A DNA stretch of 63,729 nucleotides from Novosphingobium sp. IK01 (GCF_033242265.1 NZ_BTFW01000004.1:1-63729), one strand, 5' to 3'. Counted from the first letter of the stretch, positions 16,461 through 25,217 are shown. The notes: a model not told the origin generated them from the letters alone. Program-made: numbers and translations.

Positions 16461-17068
16461 CAATGGCCACCCCTTGATCGCCCGAAAGTCGCGACCCGCC
16501 AAAGATACCAGATGACGGCCAGCGCGAGCACGGCGTTGCTGACCGGTTCGATGACGCTCGCCACCTGGCTATAGCGTTCGCCCAGCTCATAGCCCGCCAG
16601 CACGAGGATAACGGTCCATATGGCCGAGCCGGTGAGCGTCGAGACCAAGAATGGACCAAGGGGCATCCCGCTGACCCCTGCGGGCACCGAAATCAGGGTC
16701 CGGACTCCCGGGACCATGCGCCCGAACAGAACCGCCCAACGACCGTAGCGGTCGAACCAGCGGTCGACATGATCGACCTCACCGGGCGTCAACGTCAGCC
16801 ATCGGCCGTGGCGGGAAGCAAAGCGCTTCAATCGTTCGATGCCGATCCAGCGGCCGACATAGTACCACAGCACCGCCCCTGCAGCCGATCCGAGGGTGCC
16901 GGCGATTGCCACCACCCACAGCGAGCCGCGCCCCTGCGCAGCGGTGTAGCCGGCAAGTGGCAAAATCACTTCCGACGGAATTGGCGGAAAGACATTTTCG
17001 GCCAGCATCAGCAGGAAGACGCCAAAGCCGCCGAGTGACGCGAGGATCGATGTTATGATGTCGAACAC
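16460..17068 (-). CDS. DedA/VTT-family membrane protein
   Basis: 202 residues with five to six membrane spans. DedA signatures are ENVFPPIPSEVILPLAGY (23-40) and FGRMVPGVRTLISVPAGVSGM (114-134), the latter with the conserved G-R-x-x-P-G-x-R core. DedA proteins move or flip phospholipid carriers (undecaprenyl phosphate or phosphatidylethanolamine) and affect membrane potential and stress resistance. Located between the TM-tailed unknown protein and a small hydrophobic protein, in the metal/envelope cluster. Complete. Confidence 0.92.
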   Translation of the reverse strand: MFDIITSILASLGGFGVFLLMLAENVFPPIPSEVILPLAGYTAAQGRGSLWVVAIAGTLGSAAGAVLWYYVGRWIGIERLKRFASRHGRWLTLTPGEVDHVDRWFDRYGRWAVLFGRMVPGVRTLISVPAGVSGMPLGPFLVSTLTGSAIWTVILVLAGYELGERYSQVASVIEPVSNAVLALAVIWYLWRVATFGRSRGGH

Positions 17069-17080
17069 AAACCAGCCTCG

Positions 17081-17560
17081 TCAGAAGATCCAATAGGAGA
17101 TCGCGCAAATCACGAGCAGGAGGGCGACGACGGACCCAACGATCCGATTTTCCAGGCGCGGACATTCGACGTTCCTGATCCGCACGGCGACCTGCCAAGC
17201 GGGTCGAACCGGACACCGCCACGAACCTGCGGCAATCCGATCCAGCTCGGCATCCGACAACCCGAAGAACGATTTTGCTTCACCGCGCGATCGTCCCGCC
17301 AACCCCATCACCCGCAGCACCACGTCGCTCCATGCGACATCGATCGCGCTCGGCCGATCGACCATCGTGCCGCGCGCGTCGCCGCCCGCCCACGAAGGGG
17401 ACAGCAGGCCGATGATCTGGTGGGGATTGCGCTCCAGCAGCGTCGCCCAGCGCAGCAAGCGATGTTGGCGGTCACGCGCCGCGATGGTCCTCGCCGGTGC
17501 CCAGCGCCGGGTAAGGGATCGCACAGGCCGCATCCATCGGCTCGCCCAAGGGCTCGTCAT
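17081..17560 (-). CDS. Unknown protein with C-terminal membrane anchor
   Basis: 159 residues from the ATG at 17560, which overlaps the mgtC stop (ATGA). That overlap was used to reject the much longer frame running up to 18142, whose N-terminal part is only the shadow of mgtC. Residues about 60-130 look soluble (KSFFGLSDAELDRIAAGSWRCPVRPAWQVAVRIRNVECPR), and residues 138-158 form a membrane helix. No family recognised, although the middle resembles small DUF proteins seen beside MgtC or P-type ATPases. Confidence 0.6.
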   Translation of the reverse strand: MTSPWASRWMRPVRSLTRRWAPARTIAARDRQHRLLRWATLLERNPHQIIGLLSPSWAGGDARGTMVDRPSAIDVAWSDVVLRVMGLAGRSRGEAKSFFGLSDAELDRIAAGSWRCPVRPAWQVAVRIRNVECPRLENRIVGSVVALLLVICAISYWIF

Positions 17561-18012
17561 CGGCTCGCCGAGCTGCCGACGTCGCCATTGGTGGCGCGCT
17601 TGAGCGGACGAGAGCAGCGCAGGGTGAGGAAGGTGGTAGCGCTCAGGATGAAGGCGATGTCGTATAGGCCGTAGCCCACGGCCGCGCCGAGCGCGCCAGT
17701 CGCCCACAGACTGGCCGCCGTCGCTGTGCCTGACGCCTTGTCGCCCTTCTTCAGAATCGCGCCGCCCCCGATGAAGCCGACACCCGTAATCAGACCTTCG
17801 AGCAACCTGGCTTGCGCTGGAGACGTGCGGCCGAGGATCGCAATGCCCACCAGCACGAAGCCGCAACTGGCGATGGCAACCAACGGGAATGTACGGATGC
17901 CTGCGCTGCGGGCGTCGTTCTCGCGATCCCAGCCAACAGGAAGGGCGAGCGCGTAGGCGATGGCGAGACTGATGATATGGGTGGTTATCTCCCACCACGA
18001 GCTTTGAAACAT
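17557..18012 (-). CDS. MgtC/SapB-family membrane protein
   Basis: 151 residues. Hallmarks of MgtC are ALALPVGWDRENDARSAGIRTFPLVAIASCGF (the Arg-rich loop with G-R-T-F), LLEGLITGVGFIGGGAILK and TATAASLWATGALGAAVGYG. Four to five membrane spans. Relatives counter low Mg2+ or inhibit the ATP synthase. It has no ACT-like C-terminal domain, so it is a short form. The ATG overlap with the next gene places it in the leftward operon below the HAD phosphatase, after a 114-base gap that may hold an internal promoter. Confidence 0.92.
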   Translation of the reverse strand: MFQSSWWEITTHIISLAIAYALALPVGWDRENDARSAGIRTFPLVAIASCGFVLVGIAILGRTSPAQARLLEGLITGVGFIGGGAILKKGDKASGTATAASLWATGALGAAVGYGLYDIAFILSATTFLTLRCSRPLKRATNGDVGSSASR

Positions 18013-18126
18013 GCCGGCCTGCCTGTTCTACGCGATTGCTCCAGATCGGAGGTAAAGGGGTAAGGTCGGGCCGAGAGTCCCACAGACGTTCAGGCCCAAG
18101 GCGGGGATCGCGAACATCGGCGATCC

Positions 18127-18876
18127 CTACCGGTGCAGACATGCGATGATGGCAGTCACGACGGCGGTGGTTTCCGCAACGTCGCGCACTCTCACCGTAT
18201 CGAGGCCAATTTCAGCGGCGGGATAGTCATTCCCACCGGGGAAGATCGCATCGCCGATGAACAGCATCCCGTCGAGCGGGACGCCGCTTTCAGCACTCAA
18301 GCGCTTCAGGCCATAGCCCTTGTCCACCCCTGCCCTGGTCACGTCGATCGATGTCGTGCCACCTAGATTGATCGAGAGGTCCGGCAGCGTCGCGCGCAAC
18401 GTGGCCTGCAACGCGGTCCTCTTCTTTCGGTCAGGATCCCACGCTTCCTTTTCCTTTAGCGGCGCTGCCTGCCCCAGCCCCGAAAAGGTAATCTGGCTGC
18501 CCCGGTCCTCAATCCGTTCGCCCCAGATACGTTCGTCGGCGAGGCCGGCATCGGTCAGGGCCTGATCGAAGGCCGCGCGGATCGTCGCCTTCTCTGCATC
18601 GTCGAACAGCTCGGCATAGACTGCGCGCCAAGCGCCATTGATGAACCGATAGAGTTTTGTGCCTGTGGTCGGCATCAACCAGAGACGGTCAAGCGCGGCG
18701 CCGGCAGGAAGACGCGAGGCGACCTGCTTTTCGAACTGCGGCCAGTCCCCGCCCGAGATCACCGCCACATCCGTGACGGCGAGCAATCGGGCGAGGGTTG
18801 CGGCCATATCTTCCGATAGCGGCCGCTTGCTCTCGGCAAGCGTGCCGTCGAGGTCGAAGGCGATCATCCACTTCAT
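18127..18876 (-). CDS. HAD-superfamily phosphatase, phosphomannomutase-like (HAD-IIB)
   Basis: 249 residues. Motif I is FDLDGTLAES with the nucleophilic Asp at residue 8, motif II VISGGD, and motif IV FIGDAIFPGGNDYP, close to the GGND signature of eukaryotic-type phosphomannomutases and related HAD-IIB enzymes. The substrate is likely a sugar phosphate. Its ATG overlaps the stop of the P-type ATPase (18873-18876), so the two are coupled. HAD enzymes next to metal pumps are not an obvious pairing; a role in metal resistance is not known to me. Confidence 0.85.
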   Translation of the reverse strand: MKWMIAFDLDGTLAESKRPLSEDMAATLARLLAVTDVAVISGGDWPQFEKQVASRLPAGAALDRLWLMPTTGTKLYRFINGAWRAVYAELFDDAEKATIRAAFDQALTDAGLADERIWGERIEDRGSQITFSGLGQAAPLKEKEAWDPDRKKRTALQATLRATLPDLSINLGGTTSIDVTRAGVDKGYGLKRLSAESGVPLDGMLFIGDAIFPGGNDYPAAEIGLDTVRVRDVAETTAVVTAIIACLHR

Positions 18877-21374
18877 GCCGCCTTCCCCGCCGGATCGCGG
18901 TAGGCGAGCAGCCTGAGCGCATTGATGACAACAAGCAGCGTTGATCCTTCATGAACCGCCACCGCTGGCCCAATACCGAGGCCAAGGATGGTGGCAGGAA
19001 CGAGGAAGGCGACGACACCCAGGCTGACGAAGACGTTCTGCCGGATAATTCCACGCGTATGCCGGCTTAGGCCCACCGCGAATGGCAAGTGCGCCAGATC
19101 GTCAGCCATCAGGGCGACGTCGGCTGTCTCCAGCGCAACGTCCGACCCCGCCGCGCCCATCGCGATGCCGACCGTGGCGCTTGCCATCGCCGGGGCATCG
19201 TTCACGCCGTCACCCACCATTGCGACCTTGTCTTCGCCGGCGAGTTTCTTGATCGCCGCAACCTTGTCTTCGGGCATGAGGTCGCCCCACGCCTCGTCGA
19301 TCCCGACATCGTTGGCGATCGCTTCGGCGACTTTCTGGTGGTCGCCGGAGATCATAATCATCCGCGATACGCCCATCTCGTGCAGCCGGCGCAGCGCGGT
19401 TTTTGCCGCTTCGCGAGGCGTATCCATCAGGCCGATCGCGCCCAGGTCGCGATCCCCCTTGCGGACCACCATCGTCGTGCGCCCGTTCTCGCGCAGTTTC
19501 GCTATCGCGTCCTGCGCTCCCTGCCCCAGCGCCGGAATGCCCTCACTTCCGAACATCTCGGCCTTGCCGATCCACACCGTCTCGCCATCGACGCTTGCGG
19601 TGACGCCGCGACCGGTCAGGCTCTTGAGATCGCCGGCAGTGGGCAAGGCGCGCCCATCCAGACGTTCGCGACCGTCCTTGACGATCGCTTGGGCCAGCGG
19701 ATGATCGCTCAGCGCCTCGACAGCCACGGCCAGCGCCAGCAGCTCGCCTTCATCGGCGCCATCGACCGGCACGACATCAGTGATGCGCGGCCGACCTTCG
19801 GTCAGCGTGCCCGTCTTGTCGAAGGCGATCGCCTTCAGCGACCCTAGATTTTCGAGCGGCGCACCGCCCTTCACCAGCACGCCGCCGCGCGCTGCGCGGG
19901 CGACGCCCGATAGCACCGCGCTCGGCGTGGCGATCGCAAGCGCGCAGGGGCTTGCCGCCACCAGCACCGCCATCGCGCGGTAGAAGCTGTCGCGGAACGG
20001 CTCGTCGACGACGACCCAAGCGAACAGGAGAAGCACCGACAGGATCAGGACGGCGGGCACGAAGATCCGCTCGAACCGGTCGGTGAAGCGCTGCGTCGGC
20101 GACTTTTGCGTCTCCGCTTCGCTCACCATCTTGACGACCTTGGCAAGCGCGCTTTCATTGGAACGGCGCGTCACCTCGATCTCGATCGCACCGCCGCCGT
20201 TGATCGTACCGGCAAAGACCCGGCTTTCCGCGTCCACCGCGTCGGGCTTGGCGCGTGCCGCCGCAGCGTCCGCGACCGGCACCTTGTCGACCGGAATGCT
20301 TTCACCCGTCACCGGGGCCTGATTGATCGCGCTTGCGCCCTTGATGATGAAGCCGTCGGCAGGCAGGCGCTCATTCGGGCGCACGATGGCGATATCGCCG
20401 ACGACCATCTGTTCGACCGGGATTTCGCTGGTCTCCCCGTTGCGGCGCACGGTCGCGGTTTCCGGGGCGAGCTTCGCCAGTGCCTCGATCGCCTTCTTGG
20501 CGCGTCCCATCGCGTAATGCTCAAGCGCATGGCCAAGGCTGAACAGGAACAGCAGCAGCGCGCCTTCGGCCCATGCGCCCAGCGCAGCGGCGCCGGCGGC
20601 AGCAACCAACATCAGCGTGTCGATCTCGAACTTCTTCATCCGAAGGTTGTCGATCGCCTCGCGCAGCGTGAAGAACCCGCCGAAGAAATAGGCTGCGACA
20701 TAGCAGGCCGTGGGCAGCCACTCCGGTGCGCCGGCAACCAGCCTTTCGATCGCATAGCCGATCCCCAGCAGCGCGCCGCAGGCAAGCGCGAAGATCAGCT
20801 CGGTATTGGGGCCGAGAAATTCGGCGTGGCTATGGTCGTGACCATCGCCGGGGCCGTGCTTCTCTTCGCCCGCGTCGTGGCCCCCGGGGCCGTGGTCGTG
20901 GCCGGCATGGTCATCGGCGGCGACCCGCTTGCCAACCCTCACCTTCAGCTTGCGAAGAGCAGCGCGCACTTCCTCTTCTGTGGTCTCTCGGCGATCATAT
21001 TCGACCCGGACCGACCCGCTGGTGCTGGCGCTTGCCTGTACCACCCCGGGCAACGCGCATAGCGCATCGCTGACCGTGCGCGCCCGCCGTTCGTGACTGA
21101 TCCCTGTCACCTGCCAGATCGCATGACCGTAGCGTTCAGTGATTTCGGCACCTGCGGCCCGCACCATTTCACGCAATCGCGGCAGCGGTAGCTTGGCGGC
21201 GTCGAAATGGATGCACAGGGCCGCCGGCGTGTCGCCATCGAGGCAGATCACATGCGCCCGCTCGACGCCTTCGCGCTTTGACAGGGTTGATACGAGACGG
21301 TCCAGGCAAGCGTCGGCCGCGTCAGGAAGGTCCGGCAACAATACTGGAATATCGAGTTCGAGCTTGTCGTTCAT
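18873..21374 (-). CDS. Heavy-metal P1B-type ATPase with SPC motif and His-rich loop
   Basis: 833 residues from the ATG at 21374 (GGAGGTCGTC upstream). It exports divalent metal using ATP. Order: N-terminal tandem metal-binding-like ferredoxin folds without CxxC, a His-rich linker at about 155-184, TGES (356-359), transmembrane ion motif SPC (475-477), phosphorylated Asp in DKTGT (519), DHPLAQAI, GDGVNDAP and a late HEGST. SPC plus HEGST is the P1B-4 signature, linked to Co, Zn, Cd or Ni rather than Cu, which uses CPC. It overlaps the CDF gene upstream and the HAD gene downstream (both ATGA). Confidence 0.93.
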   Translation of the reverse strand: MNDKLELDIPVLLPDLPDAADACLDRLVSTLSKREGVERAHVICLDGDTPAALCIHFDAAKLPLPRLREMVRAAGAEITERYGHAIWQVTGISHERRARTVSDALCALPGVVQASASTSGSVRVEYDRRETTEEEVRAALRKLKVRVGKRVAADDHAGHDHGPGGHDAGEEKHGPGDGHDHSHAEFLGPNTELIFALACGALLGIGYAIERLVAGAPEWLPTACYVAAYFFGGFFTLREAIDNLRMKKFEIDTLMLVAAAGAAALGAWAEGALLLFLFSLGHALEHYAMGRAKKAIEALAKLAPETATVRRNGETSEIPVEQMVVGDIAIVRPNERLPADGFIIKGASAINQAPVTGESIPVDKVPVADAAAARAKPDAVDAESRVFAGTINGGGAIEIEVTRRSNESALAKVVKMVSEAETQKSPTQRFTDRFERIFVPAVLILSVLLLFAWVVVDEPFRDSFYRAMAVLVAASPCALAIATPSAVLSGVARAARGGVLVKGGAPLENLGSLKAIAFDKTGTLTEGRPRITDVVPVDGADEGELLALAVAVEALSDHPLAQAIVKDGRERLDGRALPTAGDLKSLTGRGVTASVDGETVWIGKAEMFGSEGIPALGQGAQDAIAKLRENGRTTMVVRKGDRDLGAIGLMDTPREAAKTALRRLHEMGVSRMIMISGDHQKVAEAIANDVGIDEAWGDLMPEDKVAAIKKLAGEDKVAMVGDGVNDAPAMASATVGIAMGAAGSDVALETADVALMADDLAHLPFAVGLSRHTRGIIRQNVFVSLGVVAFLVPATILGLGIGPAVAVHEGSTLLVVINALRLLAYRDPAGKAA

Positions 21375-21979
21375 GACGACCTCCTTTCGCTTTTCTTGGT
21401 TTCGGCGCGCGCGTCGCGCAGGATTTCGACACCGCCCTTGATGGCGATGATGGCGGTAGCGAAGCCGACCAGAAGGTCCGGCCAGTTGGTGCCCAGCCAC
21501 AGCACCAGCACGCCCGCGATCAGGATGCCGCCATTGGAAATGAAGTCATTGAAGCTGAAGGTGGTGGCGGCCCGTAGGTTAACGTCCGGATCCTTGAGCC
21601 GCTGGAGCAGCCGCAGGCAGAGGTAGTTTACGACGCCGGCGATCGCCGACATGACCATCATGGTCGGTCCGATCGGCTCGCTGCCCTGAAGGTAGCGCCG
21701 GCCAACGTCGATCAGGATACCGCCCGCGAAGATCAGCAGCATGACGCCCGAAGCGACCGCAGCGCGTGTCTTCCACGTCTGGCCCCGGGTTAGCGCCACA
21801 AGGCTCAGCGCATACACAGCCGTATCGGACAGATTGTCGACACCGTTGGCGATCAGGGCGCTCGAATCCGCGAAAAATCCTGAGACGAAGAAGCCCGCCG
21901 CGATTGCCGCGTTCAGCAGCAGGACGATCCAGAGGGTGCGACGCTCTTCGCCGCCATTGTTGTCGTTGCTCGGGATCAT
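21371..21979 (-). CDS. Cation diffusion facilitator (CDF) transporter
   Basis: 202 residues with the CDF transmembrane core: LNAAIAAGFFVSGFFADSSALIANGVDNLSDTAVYALSL, which carries the paired Asp zinc site in DNLSD, and a second site region SFNDFISNGGIL. It lacks the usual cytosolic C-terminal domain, so it is a short CDF. Proton-coupled export of Zn/Co/Cd is expected. It overlaps both neighbours by ATGA (zip upstream, ATPase downstream). A related but distinct CDF gene lies at 31345-31947. Confidence 0.9.
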   Translation of the reverse strand: MIPSNDNNGGEERRTLWIVLLLNAAIAAGFFVSGFFADSSALIANGVDNLSDTAVYALSLVALTRGQTWKTRAAVASGVMLLIFAGGILIDVGRRYLQGSEPIGPTMMVMSAIAGVVNYLCLRLLQRLKDPDVNLRAATTFSFNDFISNGGILIAGVLVLWLGTNWPDLLVGFATAIIAIKGGVEILRDARAETKKSERRSS

Positions 21980-22662
21980 CCCATGATCTCCTCGAGCGTT
22001 AGCAGGGCAAGGAACCCTACGAAGAACATCGAGCTGATGAGCGGGGTGTCAGGCTTCTCGTGCGCCTCAACCAGCAGCTCTTCCGTGACGAGGTAGAGCA
22101 GCGCCATCAGCCCAAAGCTCAGGAAGCCAGCGACCATTACCGGCGAGAGCGTGGCGACAGGAACGGCAGCGAGCGCGCCGATCGGCAGCAGCAGCGCCAA
22201 GGCCGAGACGATCACGATGATGCGCAGGCGCGAGCGATAGGTTTCCGCCAGCTCGTTGGTCAGTGTCAGACCCAGGAAGAGCACTTCGAGTGTCAGCGCG
22301 ATCGTCAGCAGAAATCCCGCCTTCTCGCCCGCGACGAACGCAAGGCCGAGCACCAGGCCATCGACCAGGATGTCGATGCCGATCGCGGCGAGCAGCGCCA
22401 TCGGCCCCTTGAAGCGGGCCTCGAAAGCCTTGAGACCCAGCATCGTTACGACGCCCGCCGCCCCGCCGATCAACGTCGCGCTGGGCGAAGCCTCATGCTT
22501 GACCTGCGGCAGGATTTCAGTCGCTGCCGCCGCGAACACGACGCCGGCAGCAAGATGCTGTAGCCCCGCCACGAGGCCAGGATTTAACTTGGTGCGGCTC
22601 GCGATGATCGCGCCGAGCACGACCGCCAACACAGGCGCAAGCGTGTAGAGCAATGCCTGCAT
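21976..22662 (-). CDS. ZIP-family metal transporter
   Basis: 228 residues with seven to eight membrane helices. ZIP-like features are HLAAGVVFAAAATEILPQ (helix IV region) and GIDILVDGLVLGLAFVAG (helix V, with Asp replacing the usual His/Glu pair), then TEELLVEAHE. Most ZIPs import Zn or Fe; some sphingomonad clusters place ZIP members among efflux genes, so the direction is uncertain. A His-rich loop is absent. It starts four bases after the lipoprotein gene stop. Confidence 0.85.
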   Translation of the reverse strand: MQALLYTLAPVLAVVLGAIIASRTKLNPGLVAGLQHLAAGVVFAAAATEILPQVKHEASPSATLIGGAAGVVTMLGLKAFEARFKGPMALLAAIGIDILVDGLVLGLAFVAGEKAGFLLTIALTLEVLFLGLTLTNELAETYRSRLRIIVIVSALALLLPIGALAAVPVATLSPVMVAGFLSFGLMALLYLVTEELLVEAHEKPDTPLISSMFFVGFLALLTLEEIMG

Positions 22663-22665
22663 ATC

Positions 22666-23061
22666 CTATGATTCCTCCGGTGTTCGATGACAGACGCGGA
22701 TCTTCCCGCGCTGCGTGAAGGCGATCGACCCGCCCGCCACGACTGCCCGCGACTGGTCGCCGCGAAATTCTTCGCCGGTCCGTTGCGCGTGCAGGATCTC
22801 GGTTCTGCCCTTGGGCAGCCAGGTGACAGCCATCTTCAGGCCGTCGTCGATGAAGTCGACATCGGCGCGCGATCCATCGTCGCAATACATGATGCGCTGC
22901 GCGATCAATCGAGGCGTCAGATGCTTTTCATGCGCCGGCTCGGCCGGTTGGCTTGGAGCGGGGGTGCACGCCCCTACGACCATACCCGCGAACAGAACGG
23001 CGCCGATGCGCGCGGCTGTCAGGCCAGGCAGGTGCCGCAAGGCGCGCACCGCCCTCACCAC
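22666..23061 (-). CDS. Lipoprotein with MliC-like (C-type lysozyme inhibitor) domain
   Basis: 131 residues. A signal and lipobox (VLFAGMVVGAC, Cys about residue 32) precede a domain reading IMYCDDGSRADVDFIDDGLKMAVTWLPKGR and ending GKIRVCHR. The Y-C-DG-...-V-F opening, paired Cys and beta-rich layout match MliC-type inhibitors. A second MliC-like reading frame is at 24361-24676. It overlaps the bestrophin stop by seven bases. Function as lysozyme inhibitor is inferred; many such plasmid copies are unstudied. Confidence 0.68.
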   Translation of the reverse strand: MVRAVRALRHLPGLTAARIGAVLFAGMVVGACTPAPSQPAEPAHEKHLTPRLIAQRIMYCDDGSRADVDFIDDGLKMAVTWLPKGRTEILHAQRTGEEFRGDQSRAVVAGGSIAFTQRGKIRVCHRTPEES

Positions 23062-23942
23062 AGCACGCCGTGATCGGGCGTCAGCGGCTCAGGGGCCGGT
23101 AGTCCCGCCGTCTGAAGAAGGTCGATCTCGATCGTGCGGCACATGGCCGTGAGCGGGACATCGTGGACGCTATTGGCGAACGGATCGGTCAGATCCTCGC
23201 CGATGCTCAGCACCGCGAGGAAGACGAGTCCGATCAGCGTCGATCCGATCGGCGTGGCAAGGCCCAGGGATTCGACCAGCGCGATCGGAAGCAGCACGCA
23301 GAACACGCGCGTGAAGAGGTTCGGGAAGAACCGAAAGCCATTGGGCAGCGGCGTGTTCTTGATCCGCTCCATGCCACCCTGCGCATTGGCGATGTCGATC
23401 AGGACGCGCTCTACAGTTGCCTGCTGGATCTCGGTGATCCGACCTTCCGCGAGCGCGTCGGCGTAATTGCCCGATATGTCCTCCAAGAGCGCGTTGGCAG
23501 GGTTCAGGCGAGCGACCGCCATATCGGCGACGTCCGTTCCGGCGATCCGGGCAATGTCTTCATAGGGCGACTGTCGGCGAAGCTGGCAGCGCATCGAGTG
23601 CGCGAAGGCGATCTGCCGCAGGATGATGTTGTGCCGCGTCTCACTGCCCTCGGGTTCCCCCTTGGTCAGGCTGCGTGTGATCCTGGCCAGGCTGCGCGAC
23701 GCATTGATGAGCGCGCCCCAAAGGGTTCGCGCTTCCCACCAGCGCGCATAAGCTGCGTTGGTCCGAAACCCCATGAAGAGCGCGATGGCAGTGCCGAACA
23801 GCGCCGTCGGCAAAGGCGGTTCCTTGATCGGGGTCATCATGTGGAATGCCGTCACCGCCACGTCCCACACGAACAGGATCGTGAGAGGCTTCCAAACCTC
23901 GATAATGATCTGCCTAAAACGTGGCCTCGCGCCGACAATCAT
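23055..23942 (-). CDS. Bestrophin-family ion channel
   Basis: 295 residues. Family marks: an N-terminal helix WKPLTILFVWDVAVTAFH, then PPLPTALFGTAIALFMGFRTNAAYARWWEARTLWGALINASRSLAR, the very conserved FR-N-AY-RWWEAR block, and SIGEDLTDPFANSVHDVPLTAMCRTIEIDL near the C terminus (the D-PFG..ND-P motif in altered form). Bacterial bestrophins are pentameric channels for anions or cations. Its presence between FliE and the lipoprotein links it to the envelope part of the metal cluster. Complete. Confidence 0.9.
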   Translation of the reverse strand: MIVGARPRFRQIIIEVWKPLTILFVWDVAVTAFHMMTPIKEPPLPTALFGTAIALFMGFRTNAAYARWWEARTLWGALINASRSLARITRSLTKGEPEGSETRHNIILRQIAFAHSMRCQLRRQSPYEDIARIAGTDVADMAVARLNPANALLEDISGNYADALAEGRITEIQQATVERVLIDIANAQGGMERIKNTPLPNGFRFFPNLFTRVFCVLLPIALVESLGLATPIGSTLIGLVFLAVLSIGEDLTDPFANSVHDVPLTAMCRTIEIDLLQTAGLPAPEPLTPDHGVLW

Positions 23943-23973
23943 ATCAATTACGCCCTAAATCTCTTAGCGATCG

Positions 23974-24315
23974 TCATCCGATCGGCATGTTCATGATGTC
24001 CCGATAAGCGGACAGCAGCTTGTTCCGGACTTGCAGGGTCGCCTCGAAAGTAATGGATGCGCGACTCTGGATGAGCGCGACGGTTGCAATGTCGGTGGTT
24101 TCGCCACGCTCATATGCTTCGGTGACGACATCCTCCTGCTCCTGGGTCTCGTTGACCTTCGCGACCACGGCATTGAGGGTATCGGCGAAGTTCGACGCCG
24201 GAGCGGTCGGCGTCACGCCGGGCGGTGCCGTCGGCTGCGCCTCGCGCAAGGCGCGGCTTCGCGCGATCACTTCGGCCCGAATGGCCATCACATTCGAGAT
24301 CGACGTGTCAGACAT
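23974..24315 (-). CDS. fliE: FliE-like flagellar hook-basal body protein (orphan)
   Basis: 113 residues. The C-terminal two thirds read SNFADTLNAVVAKVNETQEQEDVVTEAYERGETTDIATVALIQSRASITFEATLQVRNKLLSAYRDIMNMPIG, a clear FliE pattern (F...L...V..VN..Q......A...G...D...V......A...F....QVRNK...AY..IM.M..G). FliE links the MS ring to the rod in the flagellar basal body. No other flagellar gene is on the plasmid. It lies in the leftward metal operon between the bestrophin and lysozyme-inhibitor-like genes, so it may have been captured by chance or adopted for another purpose. Confidence 0.88.
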   Translation of the reverse strand: MSDTSISNVMAIRAEVIARSRALREAQPTAPPGVTPTAPASNFADTLNAVVAKVNETQEQEDVVTEAYERGETTDIATVALIQSRASITFEATLQVRNKLLSAYRDIMNMPIG

Positions 24316-24360
24316 CGTTTCTCTCCCGTTCCAGTGCGACGTGTCGGAAGACAGGACGGT

Positions 24361-24676
24361 TCATCGGGTGCCCTCCCGTTCGCAGATTCGGGTGCGGCCC
24401 TCGCCTTCCACGACGGTGAGCTGCGACCCCTTGAAGGTCGCGGTGGCTGTCTCGCCGACATATTGGAGGCCCTGCGCTGGCGCGGTCAGCGTCATGGGCA
24501 CGGCGCTGCTGGAGCGCCGCAAATCGATCTGCAGGCCGTTGTCCTTGTAGTCGACGAACAGCGGTTCCCCGTCGGAACAGCGATAGGGATGGCGCCCCAT
24601 TTCCCCGGCCGCCACGGCGCTGTCGGACGAATGGATTTGCTGCTCCGTGGTCGGGCAGTACCCGCTTCAACGGCAT
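24361..24676 (-). pseudogene. MliC-like lysozyme inhibitor, apparently frameshifted
   Basis: The domain YRCSDGEPLFVDYKDNGLQIDLRRS ... ATFKGSQLTVVEGEGRTRICER is typical MliC but has no signal peptide in its own frame, which opens only after a TGA near 24668. The natural start (ATGATGCCGTTGAAGCG) overlaps the SRPBCC stop and lies in another frame, so a small indel around 24640-24660 seems to have separated the signal from the domain. A GTG at 24615 could start an unexported 84-residue form. Confidence 0.62.
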
Positions 24677-25164
24677 CATCGCGCCTTCCTCCTGTAGCGG
24701 GAGGGGTCGCGCTGACGATTAATCCCACGGGCAGGCTGACCCACCCGCCAGCGCAGATAGGTTGCGAGGCGATCGTCAGCCTCGATCATCAGGGACCGCA
24801 GGCGACGCAACATCATCGCCGCGAACGGCAGAGACATGGCCCCGCGCAGCGTGCAGTTATGTGTTAGCCTGGTGCCACCATCGTTCCCGGCCAGCTCGTA
24901 CCGCTCTTCGAGCGTGAACAGATAAGGGATGCCGCAGGACCAAGCGAAGGCGTGCGGCTTATCGAATTGATCGACCCGGGCCGGCGTCCGAATTGGCCCG
25001 GCGATGCCCTGGATCGCGAAGGTACATTCCGTCGTGCTAAGCTGGCACGGGTCGTCGAGTAATACGAGCGGACTCCAAGCCCGACGATGATCCGGATCGG
25101 TGATCGCCGACCAGATCCACAGTGGCCCGCCGTGAAGCATTGAGCTGGTTATGGTGCGAGGCAT
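24676..25164 (-). CDS. SRPBCC-family protein
   Basis: 162 residues starting MPRTITSSMLHGGPLWIWSAITDPDHRRAWSPLVLLDDP, the START/SRPBCC opening seen in polyketide-cyclase-like and Aha1-like lipid-binding proteins. Beta strands alternate through FAWSCGIPYLFTLEERYEL and GTRLTHNCTLRGAMSLPFAAMM, ending with a long helix. Such proteins bind hydrophobic ligands; the ligand here is unknown. GGGAGATGGGGAT lies before the start. It follows czcA by 53 bases and continues the same transcription unit. Confidence 0.78.
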   Translation of the reverse strand: MPRTITSSMLHGGPLWIWSAITDPDHRRAWSPLVLLDDPCQLSTTECTFAIQGIAGPIRTPARVDQFDKPHAFAWSCGIPYLFTLEERYELAGNDGGTRLTHNCTLRGAMSLPFAAMMLRRLRSLMIEADDRLATYLRWRVGQPARGINRQRDPSRYRRKAR

Positions 25165-25217
25165 ATCCCCATCTCCCAGAGATGAGCGGGGCGATCGCGG
25201 ATCGCCCCGCTCATCCA

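Noticed and set aside
17561..18142. N-terminal extension of the unknown TM-tailed protein
   Set aside because: It overlaps mgtC in another frame; the ATG at 17560, overlapping the mgtC stop, gives the sensible start.
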